Origin: an uncultured Acidimicrobiaceae bacterium
Lineage (GTDB): Bacteria > Actinomycetota > Acidimicrobiia > Spongiisociales > UBA5794
Assembly: GCA_947258985.1 (NCBI GenBank)
Contig: CAMYKI010000022.1
Coordinates: forward strand, 1 to 40,144
Direction of reading: 5' to 3'
DNA length: 40,144 nt
The position numbers were made by a program, and so were the translations under genes. Shown here one piece after another: positions 1-8,609 of this stretch (the first letter of the stretch is position 1; every line of letters starts with the position of its first letter). A model generated the notes under the pieces. That model searched no databases and was not told where the DNA came from. It saw nothing but the letters and a program-made list of their open reading frames with translations.

Positions 1-526
1 ATTCGAGGTGATTGCCCAATTAAAGAAATAAGTGTTGATACTTGCTTTCAAGGCGCTGAATGCTAACTGCTAAAGCCCCTTAGTGGTGCTGCCGATTAAT
101 AAGAGTAACAATAGCCGAAAGCCAAAGTGGGCGAAAAGGGACAAAATCCTAGTGAGCCAATCAGGAATTAAATAAGCAACTGGCAGCGATAGAAATATTC
201 AGGAGTAAATAAGTCAAGAAATTTGGCCGTTCGAGGCACGTAGTGAATACGTTCCCGCACGCCCAATGCTAACAAAGGGTGTCGTCGAGGCAAGTGTCCT
301 AAGCGTTGCCGCACTTAGTGAGATAGCGGTGGAAACACGAAGTTGTACTAGAGGTAACCGATCAACTTATTCATTTTGATAAAAAAAGCTGGGTTTGGCG
401 TTAGACGGATGGTGCGTCAACTTGAAAAGTCTGGAGGTAAGCGTGAAATTTCTGCAAGAAAGGTCTATCCTTTGTGAGCACAAATCGATTTTTTCGTACT
501 AAAAAAAACGATTGGGGAGGCGCCTT
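1..526. other. AT-rich stretch without a convincing gene
   Basis: No reading frame here looks like a conserved protein. The base composition is unlike the rest of the window: the first 60 bases contain 23 G or C, whereas bases 901-960 contain 35, and there are A and T runs near 380 and 500 not seen elsewhere. I see no tRNA, rRNA or clear terminator. The only small frame with a good ribosome site is 443-502, listed separately. The block could be an acquired segment, or sequence from another organism joined during assembly. Confidence 0.6.
443..502 (+). CDS. Possible 19-residue leader-type ORF
   Basis: A GTG start at 443 lies 6 bases after a consensus GGAGG (433-437) and opens a 19-codon frame ending in TAA at 500-502. 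The peptide (MKFLQERSILCEHKSIFSY) resembles nothing I recognise. It ends 24 bases before the next start at 527, so it could be a translated leader for that gene. A good Shine-Dalgarno site with a short frame can also arise by chance, and I see no attenuator hairpin. Confidence 0.2.
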   Translation: MKFLQERSILCEHKSIFSY

Positions 527-793
527 ATGACTGCGATGGCAAGATTAACTTTAGTGATTTTGTTGGGTATTAATTCAGGGCTCTACGCTCAAGATAACGC
601 TTTGAGTATTCCAAGCCTCTACCACGCCGAGCAACATCAGTCCGAGCAACATCAGTGGCGACAGGTAAGCACAGAGATGTCACCTGGAGAATATCGGGAG
701 GCCTGCAATTACAATCAGCGCCTTGCGCGCGTCGATCGACCTCTGCCGCTCGCGGCTGTAGAAGCAGACCCGGTTGCGCCCGGAGCCGCCTAA
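527..793 (+). CDS. Small secreted protein of unknown function
   Basis: An 88-residue product is predicted from ATG 527, which has GGGGAGG 6 bases upstream; the in-frame TTG at 512 lacks this support. Residues 1-22 form a signal peptide (hydrophobic LTLVILLGINSG, then LYA before QD). The mature part is polar and His/Gln-rich, with a near-duplicated EQHQSEQHQ stretch and the segment MSPGEYREACNYN. I do not recognise a family. Composition changes within the gene: the first two thirds are AT-rich like the upstream DNA, while the last 25 codons (ending DPVAPGAA) are GC-rich like the downstream DNA. The 3' end may therefore be a chimeric join rather than the native C-terminus. Confidence 0.45.
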   Translation: MTAMARLTLVILLGINSGLYAQDNALSIPSLYHAEQHQSEQHQWRQVSTEMSPGEYREACNYNQRLARVDRPLPLAAVEADPVAPGAA

Positions 794-817
794 GTTGAGG
801 GGAGTCGTCGAAGGGTC

Positions 818-2350
818 GTGCTGTTGCGAACTCGTCTGATCTCAGCTCTGCTTGCCATGCTGACGCTCGGGGGCGGGATCGCCCCGTCAGCGGCCGCCTC
901 GCTGGAACCGGGTGGGACCTTCTATGACGACGACGGCAATGTCCACGAGGGATCCATAGAAGCCATCGCCGCTCTCGGAATCACTCGCGGATGCAACCCG
1001 CCTATCGACGATCGCTACTGCCCTGCAGCTGCGGTCACCCGGGGTCAGATGGCGGCGTTCCTGGTCCGGGCGCTGGAGGTTGGCCCGGTATCGACGGACT
1101 ACTTCGATGACGATGCGGGCTCCGTCTTCGAGGAAGACATCAACCGGCTGGCAGCAGCGGGCATAACCCGCGGCTGCAATCCTCCAGCCAATGATCGCTT
1201 CTGTCCATCGAGCGTCGTGACCAGACAACAGATGGCCGCCTTCCTCGTGCGGGGCTTCGGGTATGTCGATGCGGGGCCGGGCGATTGGTTCGTCGACGAC
1301 AACGGGTCGCTCTTTGAGGACGACATCAATCGGTTGGCTGCGGCCGGGATAACCCGCGGCTGCAATCCGCCCGCCAACGACAACTTCTGCCCGCAACAAC
1401 CGGTGCGCCGCGACGAGATGGCAAGCTTCCTCGCCAGGGCACTCGAGCTTCCGGCGATCGAACCACCGGAGCGATGCCGGATCCTGCCGGCGGACAACAT
1501 CTGGAACCGCCGCATCGACGACATGCCGGTCGACGCCAACTCCGCCGCATACATCGACACCATCGGCGCCGGCGATACCTTGCATGCAGACTTCGGCTCC
1601 GGGGTTTGGCCTCCAGGCAGTAACAGCCCGATCGGGATTCCGTTTGTCACGGTCGATTCCTCCCAACCTCTCGTCCCAATCAACTACACGGCGTACGGAA
1701 CCGAGAGCGACCCGGGTCCGTGGCCGGTGCCGGGGGATGCTCCGATCGAAGGTGGTCCCGATGCGGACGGCGATAGACACGTCATCGTCCTCGATCGGGA
1801 AGCTTGCATGTTGTACGAACTGTTCCACGCGTTTCCGCAAGCCGACGGTTCTTGGAACGCCCGATCTGGTGCCGCCTACGACTTGAACTCGAACGCACTT
1901 CGACCGGATGGTTGGACTTCGGCCGATGCGGCGGGGCTCCCGATACTCCCCGGCCTGGTCACCTACGACGAGGTCGCGTCCGGTGAGATCGACCACGCCA
2001 TCCGCTTTACCGTTCGCCAAACCCGGGATGAGCACGTGTGGCCGGCCCGACATTTTGCTTCGAGCCTCACAGATTCTCGGTATCCGCCTATGGGTCAGCG
2101 ATTCCGTCTGAAGGCGAGTTTTGACATCTCGGGCTACTCCCCGGACATTCAGGTCATCCTCCGGGCCATGAAGACCTACGGTCTGATACTCGCCGACAAT
2201 GGGTCCTCCTGGTTCATATCCGGCGCCCCGGATCCCCGTTGGGACAACGACATGCTGCATGAATGGGACGACATCCCGGGGTCCGCCTTTGAGGCAGTAG
2301 ATGTGTCCTCGCTGATGATCGACCCCGATTCCGGCCGGGCTCTGCCGTAG
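818..2350 (+). CDS. Secreted SLH-repeat protein with conserved C-terminal domain of unknown function
   Basis: The 510-residue product starts at GTG 818, behind GAGGGGAG. Residues 1-28 are a signal peptide. Three S-layer-homology-like repeats follow at about 34-88, 89-150 and 151-212; each carries GITRGCNPPxxDxxCP and then an (R/Q)xxMAxFLxR helix, so each has two Cys that could form a disulfide. Residues 218-510 form a separate domain with NIWNRRIDDMPVD, DGDRHVIVLDREACMLYELF, LPILPGLVTYDEV, WPARHFASS, PPMGQRFRLKASFDISG and SGAPDPRWDND. I recall this as a conserved secreted domain in diverse bacteria and some fungi, without a known function. The SLH part probably attaches it to the envelope. 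The next gene uses the same repeat type, so the pair probably shares a location. Confidence 0.8.
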   Translation: MLLRTRLISALLAMLTLGGGIAPSAAASLEPGGTFYDDDGNVHEGSIEAIAALGITRGCNPPIDDRYCPAAAVTRGQMAAFLVRALEVGPVSTDYFDDDAGSVFEEDINRLAAAGITRGCNPPANDRFCPSSVVTRQQMAAFLVRGFGYVDAGPGDWFVDDNGSLFEDDINRLAAAGITRGCNPPANDNFCPQQPVRRDEMASFLARALELPAIEPPERCRILPADNIWNRRIDDMPVDANSAAYIDTIGAGDTLHADFGSGVWPPGSNSPIGIPFVTVDSSQPLVPINYTAYGTESDPGPWPVPGDAPIEGGPDADGDRHVIVLDREACMLYELFHAFPQADGSWNARSGAAYDLNSNALRPDGWTSADAAGLPILPGLVTYDEVASGEIDHAIRFTVRQTRDEHVWPARHFASSLTDSRYPPMGQRFRLKASFDISGYSPDIQVILRAMKTYGLILADNGSSWFISGAPDPRWDNDMLHEWDDIPGSAFEAVDVSSLMIDPDSGRALP

Positions 2351-2461
2351 ACAAGGGTTTCCAGCAAGCGCTGGAGCTCCCGTCGTAGAAATATTTCCCA
2401 AAGGCGGATTCTGACGCGTAGGGTCGGAATCCTGTGCGGGAAGTTGCCTAGGGAGGGCCAA

Positions 2462-4441
2462 ATGAAAATCCGATTAATTCTTGTAGTCGCGCTGTTGATG
2501 ACGGTGGCGACACCGGCATTGGCAGACAACCACACCGAACCCTTTGATGTCGATCAGGCAATCGAGATAGGGCGAGCCGCCGAAACCAACGGTTTGAACG
2601 GGATTTACGTATCGCCGGTCGACGGCAACGTGTACAACGCCAGCGTCGGCGGCGACGAGATCACAATTCACGATCCGGAAACCGGCAAGGTGCTCGACCG
2701 TCTTGGGCCGGAGAGCGGCGTTCACGGTCCCGACGATCTCTTCATCACCGAAGACGGCACGATCTACTGGACTGAGATACTCACCGGCCATGTCGGGATG
2801 CTTGCTCCCGGGAGCGACCCGGTGCGACAGATGGTGGGACCAGGAGTGAACCCGATAACGATGTCCGATGACGGTCGACTGTTCGTTGGGCGCATCTTCC
2901 TGGGCATGGGTCTCTACGAGCTCGACCCCGACCTAGTGGACCCTCCGGTGGTGCTTGACGCAGACCTGGTCGTCAACGGTTTCGACGTCGGTCCGGATGG
3001 CTATTTGTACGCTCCGTCCTTCTTCACGGGCGAGGTTCTCAAGATCGATGTCGACGCCGCACCTCCGGTTGGGGGTACCGTCGTTGCCAGCGGTCTCGGG
3101 GTCCCGTCATCGGTGAAGTTCGATTCCATGGGTGAGATTCATGCCGTCGATCTGTCCCAAGGCAGGGTCTGGAAGCTCGATCTTGTCGGCGGCAACCACG
3201 AGTTACTGGTCGACATCGAGGGCACCATCGACAACATGGCCTTCGACTCCGACGATCGGCTGTTTGCCGCGGCCGGCGCCGACAACCAGATCATCCGGCG
3301 CGACGCGGACGGGGTAAAAGCCCTCAACCATGCCGGTCTCGGTCTCCCCGGCGACATTGCCGTTTCACCTGATGGAACCGTCTGGGTAACCGAGCTCTTT
3401 GCACTGCGCGGCTTCGAATCGAACCCGAGGGAACCGGCGACGTCGTTCTATGACCGCTTTCCGCCTCCGGGAACGGCCTTCGGCGGGGCAACCAGCGTCG
3501 TCGCAGACGGAGACGACCTGATTATCTCGAGCGGCTTCTCCAACTCGGTCCAGATATTGGATCCGGCTACCGGCGCAGTCTCACTGGACATCAGGACGCT
3601 CGCCGGTCCCACCAATGTCATCCGGCACGGCGACATGCTGGTGGCGGCGCAACTGCTTGCTGGCGATGTCGTTGACGCAGAGAACCCCACCGACGTGCTG
3701 GTCGACAGTCTCGCCGTCCCGTTAGGGCTCGCCTCCGACGGAGAGACGCTGTACGTAGGTGACTGGGCACTAGGCAATGTTTGGGCGGTAAGCGACGGGG
3801 GCCCGAGTCTCCTGGCAGACGGCCTCATGTTCCCCGAGGGGATCGCCGTCGATGGTGACCGGCTTCTGGTTGTGGAGACGGGCGCCCAGCAGGTGACGGC
3901 GGTCGACCTGGCGACGGGGGAAAAGTCTGCCGCGATCGTTGGGCTCGACTACACGGCTAGGAATGCTGAGGGCTTCTTCCCCTTTGGGATTCTGTCTGGC
4001 GTCACGGTAGGCGCCGACCAATCGATCTATGTGTCGGACGACGGTGTGAACAAGGTGTACGAGTTCCGCAGGCGGGGGACAGTGACTGAGCACACGGACA
4101 CCGCCGGCAGCGTCTTCGCCAACGACATTATGTGGGTGGCCCAGGCCGGGATCACCTTCGGGTGCAACCCGCCGGTGAACGACAACTACTGCCCGACCGA
4201 TCCTCTGACCAGAGGACAGATGGCGGCGATGTTCGTGCGGGCGTTCGATCTGCCGGCGACAGCGGTCGACTACTTCACGGATGACGAGGCTTCGGTTTTC
4301 GAGGACGACGTGAACCGGCTGGCTGAGGCCGGGATCACCCTTGGGTGCAACCCACCTGCCAACGACAACTACTGCCCGGACGACCTGCTCAATCGTGGTG
4401 AGATTGCTGCATTCTTCCGGCGGAGTCTCACCAACAGCTAG
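2462..4441 (+). CDS. Secreted NHL/SMP-30-like beta-propeller with C-terminal SLH repeats
   Basis: The 659-residue product starts at ATG 2462 with GGGAGGG 4 bases upstream; the TTG at 2444 is not needed. Residues 1-22 are a signal peptide (ending TPALA). Residues 30-535 contain repeated short strands such as NGIYVSPVDGNVY, DLFITEDGTIYWTE, DIAVSPDGTVWVTE, LYVGDWALGNVW and SIYVSDDGVNKVYEF, the pattern of NHL/SMP-30 type propellers; catalytic activity cannot be inferred. Two SLH-like repeats close the protein (about 541-659), again with GCNPPxNDNYCP. In the upstream neighbour the repeats are N-terminal, so the same envelope module is attached at opposite ends. A perfect hairpin follows the stop. 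Confidence 0.82.
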   Translation: MKIRLILVVALLMTVATPALADNHTEPFDVDQAIEIGRAAETNGLNGIYVSPVDGNVYNASVGGDEITIHDPETGKVLDRLGPESGVHGPDDLFITEDGTIYWTEILTGHVGMLAPGSDPVRQMVGPGVNPITMSDDGRLFVGRIFLGMGLYELDPDLVDPPVVLDADLVVNGFDVGPDGYLYAPSFFTGEVLKIDVDAAPPVGGTVVASGLGVPSSVKFDSMGEIHAVDLSQGRVWKLDLVGGNHELLVDIEGTIDNMAFDSDDRLFAAAGADNQIIRRDADGVKALNHAGLGLPGDIAVSPDGTVWVTELFALRGFESNPREPATSFYDRFPPPGTAFGGATSVVADGDDLIISSGFSNSVQILDPATGAVSLDIRTLAGPTNVIRHGDMLVAAQLLAGDVVDAENPTDVLVDSLAVPLGLASDGETLYVGDWALGNVWAVSDGGPSLLADGLMFPEGIAVDGDRLLVVETGAQQVTAVDLATGEKSAAIVGLDYTARNAEGFFPFGILSGVTVGADQSIYVSDDGVNKVYEFRRRGTVTEHTDTAGSVFANDIMWVAQAGITFGCNPPVNDNYCPTDPLTRGQMAAMFVRAFDLPATAVDYFTDDEASVFEDDVNRLAEAGITLGCNPPANDNYCPDDLLNRGEIAAFFRRSLTNS

Positions 4442-4458
4442 GAGGTTTGTGGGGTGAG

Positions 4459-4491
4459 GAGGGGGCCATCACCTGAGGTGATGGCCCCCTC
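4459..4491. terminator. Perfect 15-bp hairpin between convergent genes
   Basis: GAGGGGGCCATCACC (4459-4473), a TGA loop, and its exact complement (4477-4491) form an uninterrupted 15-bp stem. It lies 17 bases after the propeller gene stop and 59 bases before the stop of the convergent transporter gene, so it can serve both directions. No T-tract follows on either strand, so it is not a classical intrinsic terminator, but T-less hairpins at gene ends are common in high-GC actinomycetes. Confidence 0.7.
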
Positions 4492-4550
4492 GCAGGCGTG
4501 GTTGGCTACCCACTACCGCAGCGGCGGGCCGGCCGTGCTGCCGAATCCCG

Positions 4551-5753
4551 CTAGCGGCGATCGTCGGCAGGTTCGTTGCGGAAGAGCAGCCAGACCAGCG
4601 GGAGGCCGCCGAAGGTAGCGAAGGCTGCAATCAGCATGGCCGTTGTGAGTCCATAGGTGTCGCCCACCGCGCCAAATGCGACCGCGGCCACCGACCGGAT
4701 GGCAAAGCTGATCGAAAGAAAGACACCGTTGGCGAGAGCCCGCGTCTGCGGAAACCGTTCCTGAACGACCGCCATCAGTACCGGCGGAATGGCAAGCAGA
4801 GTGAACCCGATCACCGGTAGCAGCGCGATCTGGATCGCCCCGTCGGAAGCGATGAACAAGAGGAGGGCGATGGGGGCGGCGATGTGGCCGAACACGAGCA
4901 CCGCTTTGCGGCCGATGTGGTCGCTTATCCAGCCGCCGGCAAACGCACCGGCGATTCCCGCTGCCTCGACGATCGACAGTGCCGCTCCGGCCAGCCAGAT
5001 ACTCGATCCTTCTTCCGTCAGGTATAGAGGGAGGAAGATGGTTATCGACATCATCATCATGCTGCGAACCGCGACCAGGCCGGCCAGCAGCAACATCAGC
5101 CCGCGCATGGCACGCACCGCGGTTCTCCACGGGATGGGGTCGCCGCCACCCTTGCTGTGCAACGTCACGCCACGCAACCTGACATGGAGAATCAGCGATG
5201 TTGCGACACCTGCAAGCGCCAGGAATGCCATCGATTTGAGAGAAACGACCGCGAGAACACTGACGACGACGAGCGGTCCGAGCGTGCGACCGAGCTCTCC
5301 GCCAACCATGAAGAAGCCCATTCCCCTACCCAGCTGGCGGCCGGACAGATAGCCGACTGCCACCGGCGCGGTGGCGTGGAAGGCGGCGACACTCAAACCA
5401 GCGATCGAAAGCAGGAACGCCAGGACTGCATATGTCGGCGCCCAGCCGAGCACGCTCATTGCGGTTCCGGTCACCGCTGGTCCGAGAACCACCAACCAGC
5501 GGAGGGTGGTGCGATCCGCCAGGTGCCCGATGACCGGCTGGAGCAAACCCGGGATCTGCAGGAACAGGGAGAGGAATCCGGCCGCGGTGTTCGTGAGCGA
5601 CATTTTCTCAACGAACCGCGGAAGCAGCGGCGGGAGAAACGCGGTGAACGTGTCGTGGACGGCATGTCCGCCGGCGATTGTGACCAGCCGCCCCGTCTGG
5701 AAGTCGGCTTCCGCGGGCGCCTCGATATCGGGAGTGGGAGTCGTTTCAGTCAC
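4551..5753 (-). CDS. MFS transporter, fosmidomycin-resistance (Fsr)-like
   Basis: From GTG 5753 the product is 400 residues; a longer frame to 5912 would overlap the divergent gene and its extra residues look non-coding. About twelve hydrophobic helices are visible. The N-terminal half carries the pattern I associate with Fsr-type exporters: GGHAVHDTFTAFLPPLLPRF, LQPVIGHLADR, AAFHATAPVAVGYLS and FMVGGELGRTLGPL. The middle has GGWISDHIGRKAVLVFG, the MFS loop signature. An efflux role for a small molecule is likely but the substrate cannot be read from sequence. No good Shine-Dalgarno site precedes the start; a weak CATTCT lies 6 bases upstream. It is convergent with the SLH genes. Confidence 0.8.
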   Translation of the reverse strand: MTETTPTPDIEAPAEADFQTGRLVTIAGGHAVHDTFTAFLPPLLPRFVEKMSLTNTAAGFLSLFLQIPGLLQPVIGHLADRTTLRWLVVLGPAVTGTAMSVLGWAPTYAVLAFLLSIAGLSVAAFHATAPVAVGYLSGRQLGRGMGFFMVGGELGRTLGPLVVVSVLAVVSLKSMAFLALAGVATSLILHVRLRGVTLHSKGGGDPIPWRTAVRAMRGLMLLLAGLVAVRSMMMMSITIFLPLYLTEEGSSIWLAGAALSIVEAAGIAGAFAGGWISDHIGRKAVLVFGHIAAPIALLLFIASDGAIQIALLPVIGFTLLAIPPVLMAVVQERFPQTRALANGVFLSISFAIRSVAAVAFGAVGDTYGLTTAMLIAAFATFGGLPLVWLLFRNEPADDRR

Positions 5754-5871
5754 AAGGTCAGAATGGGCGCCAGCATCCGGCCATGATGTCACATCGCTAC
5801 TGCGACCACGATCTGGGAGCCCACAGCGCCGGCCCGTGTAGGGTTCGTCGCGTCGAGCTATTGGAGCAACG

Positions 5872-6795
5872 GTGCAACGCCACGGGAGCATATTTCTTGG
5901 GACGATCCTCATCGGGATCGGCGGTATCTACATGTTGCGCGCCCTCGACCTGTGGCCCGACGACCTGTCCACGTGGCCGGGAGTCCTCGTCGTGATCGGC
6001 GTGGCGATGTTGCTGGATCAAATACTGCGCGACGGATCCATTTCGTGGTTTCTACCGCTTCTTCTTATCGGATTAGGGGTGTTCTTCATCCTGCGAGACT
6101 CGGAGGTCGTCAACTCTGATGTTCTTGTGCCCGGCATCCTCATCGGAGCCGGAGCACTTGTTATCGCTGCTTCGTTCCGGCGTCGCCCCATCGAAAGTGA
6201 TTTCATCGACATACCCCTCGAGAGTGCGCAGCGAGCGAAGGTGCGGATCGACCACGGGGGCGGAGAATTGCGCATCGGCAGTCTGGCGGCTGGAAGTCCG
6301 GCGCTGGTCACGGGCAAGGCGGTGCGGGTCGAGCAGCGGGTAAAACGATCCGGAGGCCGCGTCGACATCTCATTGCGAGAAACCGCCCGGTCATGGACTC
6401 GTTCACTGCGTCGAGTCTTCACGGTCCATCTCAGCCGGGCCGTCGAGCTCGAACTGGAACTAAACACCGGTGCGACCGACAGCAGGATCGATCTTGCCGA
6501 CCTGCTGGTTGCATCACTTCAGATCAAGACCGGGGCCAGCTCTACGAAGATCTGGGCCCCGCGTCAAGGGCACACCAAGGCGACCGTCGATGCGGGTGCA
6601 GCATCGGTCACGTTCGTGATCCCGGACGGTGTTGCCGCTCGAATCGCGCTCGATACCGGTATGGCCGACGTCAATGTCGATACCGGGCGCTTCCCCCGTC
6701 AGGGCGGCGTGTATCAGTCTCTCGACTACGACGCCGTCATCGACCGGCTCGAGCTGCTTATCAAGGGTGGTGTCGCCAGTTTTCGGGTCGCGTAA
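5872..6795 (+). CDS. LiaF-like membrane protein (N-terminal TM bundle, C-terminal toast-rack beta domain)
   Basis: The 307-residue product starts at GTG 5872 after GGAG (5862-5865). Four membrane segments lie at about 8-28, 36-52, 58-75 and 83-100; the first (LGTILIGIGGIYMLRALDLW) has the look of DUF5668/LiaF-type membrane regions. Residues 115-307 are strand-rich with repeated short turns (KVRIDHGGGELRIG, ELELNTGATDSRIDL, LQIKTGASSTKIW, ATVDAGAASVTFVIP), as in LiaF/DUF4097 toast-rack domains. Such proteins act in envelope-stress sensing in other bacteria. No two-component genes adjoin it here, so the role is open. A TAGGGT hexamer (5839-5844) could be its -10 element. It is divergent from the MFS gene across 118 bases. 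Confidence 0.75.
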   Translation: MQRHGSIFLGTILIGIGGIYMLRALDLWPDDLSTWPGVLVVIGVAMLLDQILRDGSISWFLPLLLIGLGVFFILRDSEVVNSDVLVPGILIGAGALVIAASFRRRPIESDFIDIPLESAQRAKVRIDHGGGELRIGSLAAGSPALVTGKAVRVEQRVKRSGGRVDISLRETARSWTRSLRRVFTVHLSRAVELELELNTGATDSRIDLADLLVASLQIKTGASSTKIWAPRQGHTKATVDAGAASVTFVIPDGVAARIALDTGMADVNVDTGRFPRQGGVYQSLDYDAVIDRLELLIKGGVASFRVA

Positions 6796-6936
6796 GCCCG
6801 GCCTGATTCAGCCGTCGCATCGCATCACGACCTCGTCGATCTCCTCACCCCTGGCATCGGCGAATCCGCGTTCATTGGAAAGAAGAGAAGAGCCGGACTT
6901 GTCGAGCACCCGGATGGACGCTGTGGGTCGGACCCG

Positions 6937-8409
6937 TCAGAAGCGGTCGGTGATCCAGCCGGCAACGAGTTCGAGGACTGCCGCCGACATGGTCTCTTCG
7001 ATCGAGGCGTACTCGGAGACCGCACCGGTACCCGCTGTCTGGAATAGATGGTTGAGACCGTCCAGATCGACAACGGTGGCGTCTGCGTTTTCGGCGAGGG
7101 CCAATTCGATCTCAGGCAGGTTGTCCGCAGCGGAAACCTGGAGGTCGAGCGTTCCGATGGCGGCCAGCGTGGGTACGTCGAGCGCAACCAACGCAGGACG
7201 TGGATCATATGCCAGGAAGTAGCGCATCCATGGATCGCCATAGGCGGCGACGATCCCGTCAACAGCCTCCGCGGTGACCCTAGATGCAAGGTCGGGCGGG
7301 GCCTCGGCGGCCGCCGTTTCCATGATCGCTCGAATCATTTCCTCCGCCGTCCCGGCGTCTTCGTCCGAGGCCGCAACGGCGATAACGTCGGTGGTCCATG
7401 CGACCTGCCAGTCAACGAGGTGCCTCGGGGCACCTTCGGCGCGCAGCAGGTCCGCGGTCTGTGTGGCCAGCACCGCGGAGCCGGGCAGTCCCGGTCCCGC
7501 CAGCAGAACCACGAAGGAGACGTCGGCGGAGTCGCTTGCGACCATCGGTGCGATGAGGCCGCCCTCGCTATGTCCGATGAGGCCGATGGATTCGACGCCT
7601 TCGGTGCCCGCGAGAAAGTCGACGGCGAGTCGGGCGTCTTCGGCGAAGTCGGCAGTGGTGGCTCCAATCGGGTTGCCTGTGGATCCGCCGACCCCGCGGT
7701 CGTCGTAGCGCAGGGTCGCCACCCCGGCGCGGGCCAGGTAGTCGGCGAGGAGGAGGAAGGGCTTGTGACCCATGATCGACTCATCTCGATCCTGCTGTCC
7801 GGACCCGCTGATCAGGATCGCCGCCGGAAACGGGCCTTCACCTTCCGGGATTGTCAGTGTCCCCGCCAGCGAAATCCCTTGATCACCAAAGCTGACTTCG
7901 GACGTCGAGTAGGGGAAAGGCGGCATCGGTTCCTGGGGTCGATCGTACGCAAAGGATTCTGTCCTGCGGCTGAAGACCAGGGGAATCTCGGACCCTGCCT
8001 GCTTCCAGACACCGGAGAGGGAATCTCCTTCGACCGTGCCCTCAAATACTGCAGCGGCCACCGGGATTTCGAGCGTCAAGTCGGTTCCGTCGACGGTGAC
8101 CACGGTGGGCAGGTCGGTCACCCCTTCGGCCGGGCTGTCGAAGACCCCGGTGATTACCTCATCCGGCCCCTCATCCAGGCGGAACTGGAGTATCGCCGCG
8201 CCCAACTCGGCGTACCAGATACCGGCAGCCGGGTGTGGTTCGGGGTTGAAGCTGGAAGTCGGATCCGCTGTTGCGGGGGCGGTTGCTGAGGGTGTTGGCG
8301 TCTCCGCCGGTGCGGTCGAGCCGGCCGGGCCCGGATCGTCGCTTCCAGTGGAGTTGGTACATGCCGCGACGAGGAGCACGGTGAGTGGAACAAGGATTCT
8401 CTTGCCCAC
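6937..8409 (-). CDS. Lipoprotein alpha/beta hydrolase
   Basis: From GTG 8409 (GGAAGGG 7 bases upstream) the product is 490 residues; an upstream TTG at 8436 is less likely. Residues 1-17 are a lipoprotein signal ending LVAAC, followed by a Ser/Thr/Pro-rich linker (about 20-60). Residues 60-150 form a small beta domain and residues 165-490 an alpha/beta hydrolase: AILISGSGQQDRDE (oxyanion region), LRYDDRGVGGS, the nucleophile elbow GHSEGG (Ser about 281), GTLDLQV for the acid and LNHLF for the histidine. An exported esterase or peptidase bound to the outer face of the membrane is likely; the substrate is unknown. A TACTCT hexamer (8439-8444, minus strand) may be its -10. It is divergent from the kinase operon. 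Confidence 0.85.
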   Translation of the reverse strand: MGKRILVPLTVLLVAACTNSTGSDDPGPAGSTAPAETPTPSATAPATADPTSSFNPEPHPAAGIWYAELGAAILQFRLDEGPDEVITGVFDSPAEGVTDLPTVVTVDGTDLTLEIPVAAAVFEGTVEGDSLSGVWKQAGSEIPLVFSRRTESFAYDRPQEPMPPFPYSTSEVSFGDQGISLAGTLTIPEGEGPFPAAILISGSGQQDRDESIMGHKPFLLLADYLARAGVATLRYDDRGVGGSTGNPIGATTADFAEDARLAVDFLAGTEGVESIGLIGHSEGGLIAPMVASDSADVSFVVLLAGPGLPGSAVLATQTADLLRAEGAPRHLVDWQVAWTTDVIAVAASDEDAGTAEEMIRAIMETAAAEAPPDLASRVTAEAVDGIVAAYGDPWMRYFLAYDPRPALVALDVPTLAAIGTLDLQVSAADNLPEIELALAENADATVVDLDGLNHLFQTAGTGAVSEYASIEETMSAAVLELVAGWITDRF

Positions 8410-8609
8410 GATCGGGCCCTTCCGTAGTACTACCAATCAGAGTACAGATCTGAGAGTCGGACCACGATCGGGCAGGTCAAGGGAGAGCCGGTGCCGAGCT
8501 AGCGGAGAACCAACCTGCAGCACCGCGCTGCTAGTTTGAGGCATGGGTCCGACGGGGACTCGGGCGACACAGGCCGCCAATCGGGCGGCCCGGAGAGAGC
8601 GGAGCCGTT

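Noticed and set aside
250-410. Integron attC-like site ending in GTTAGAC (400-406)
   Set aside because: A matching inverse core (RYYYAAC form) is not found at a proper distance, and there is no integrase or cassette series.
887-2461. Long minus-strand open frame (524 codons) opposite the first SLH gene
   Set aside because: It mirrors a gene with signal peptide, SLH repeats and recognised domains; the antisense product is Arg/Val/Gly-rich with no motif. Long antisense frames are usual in high-GC coding DNA.
5754-5912. Upstream start for the Fsr-like transporter at 5912
   Set aside because: It overlaps the divergent gene and adds charged, non-conserved residues before the first helix.
7048-8289. 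Plus-strand open frame (413 codons) opposite the alpha/beta hydrolase
   Set aside because: The opposite strand has a lipobox and a complete hydrolase elbow; this frame has no recognisable domain.
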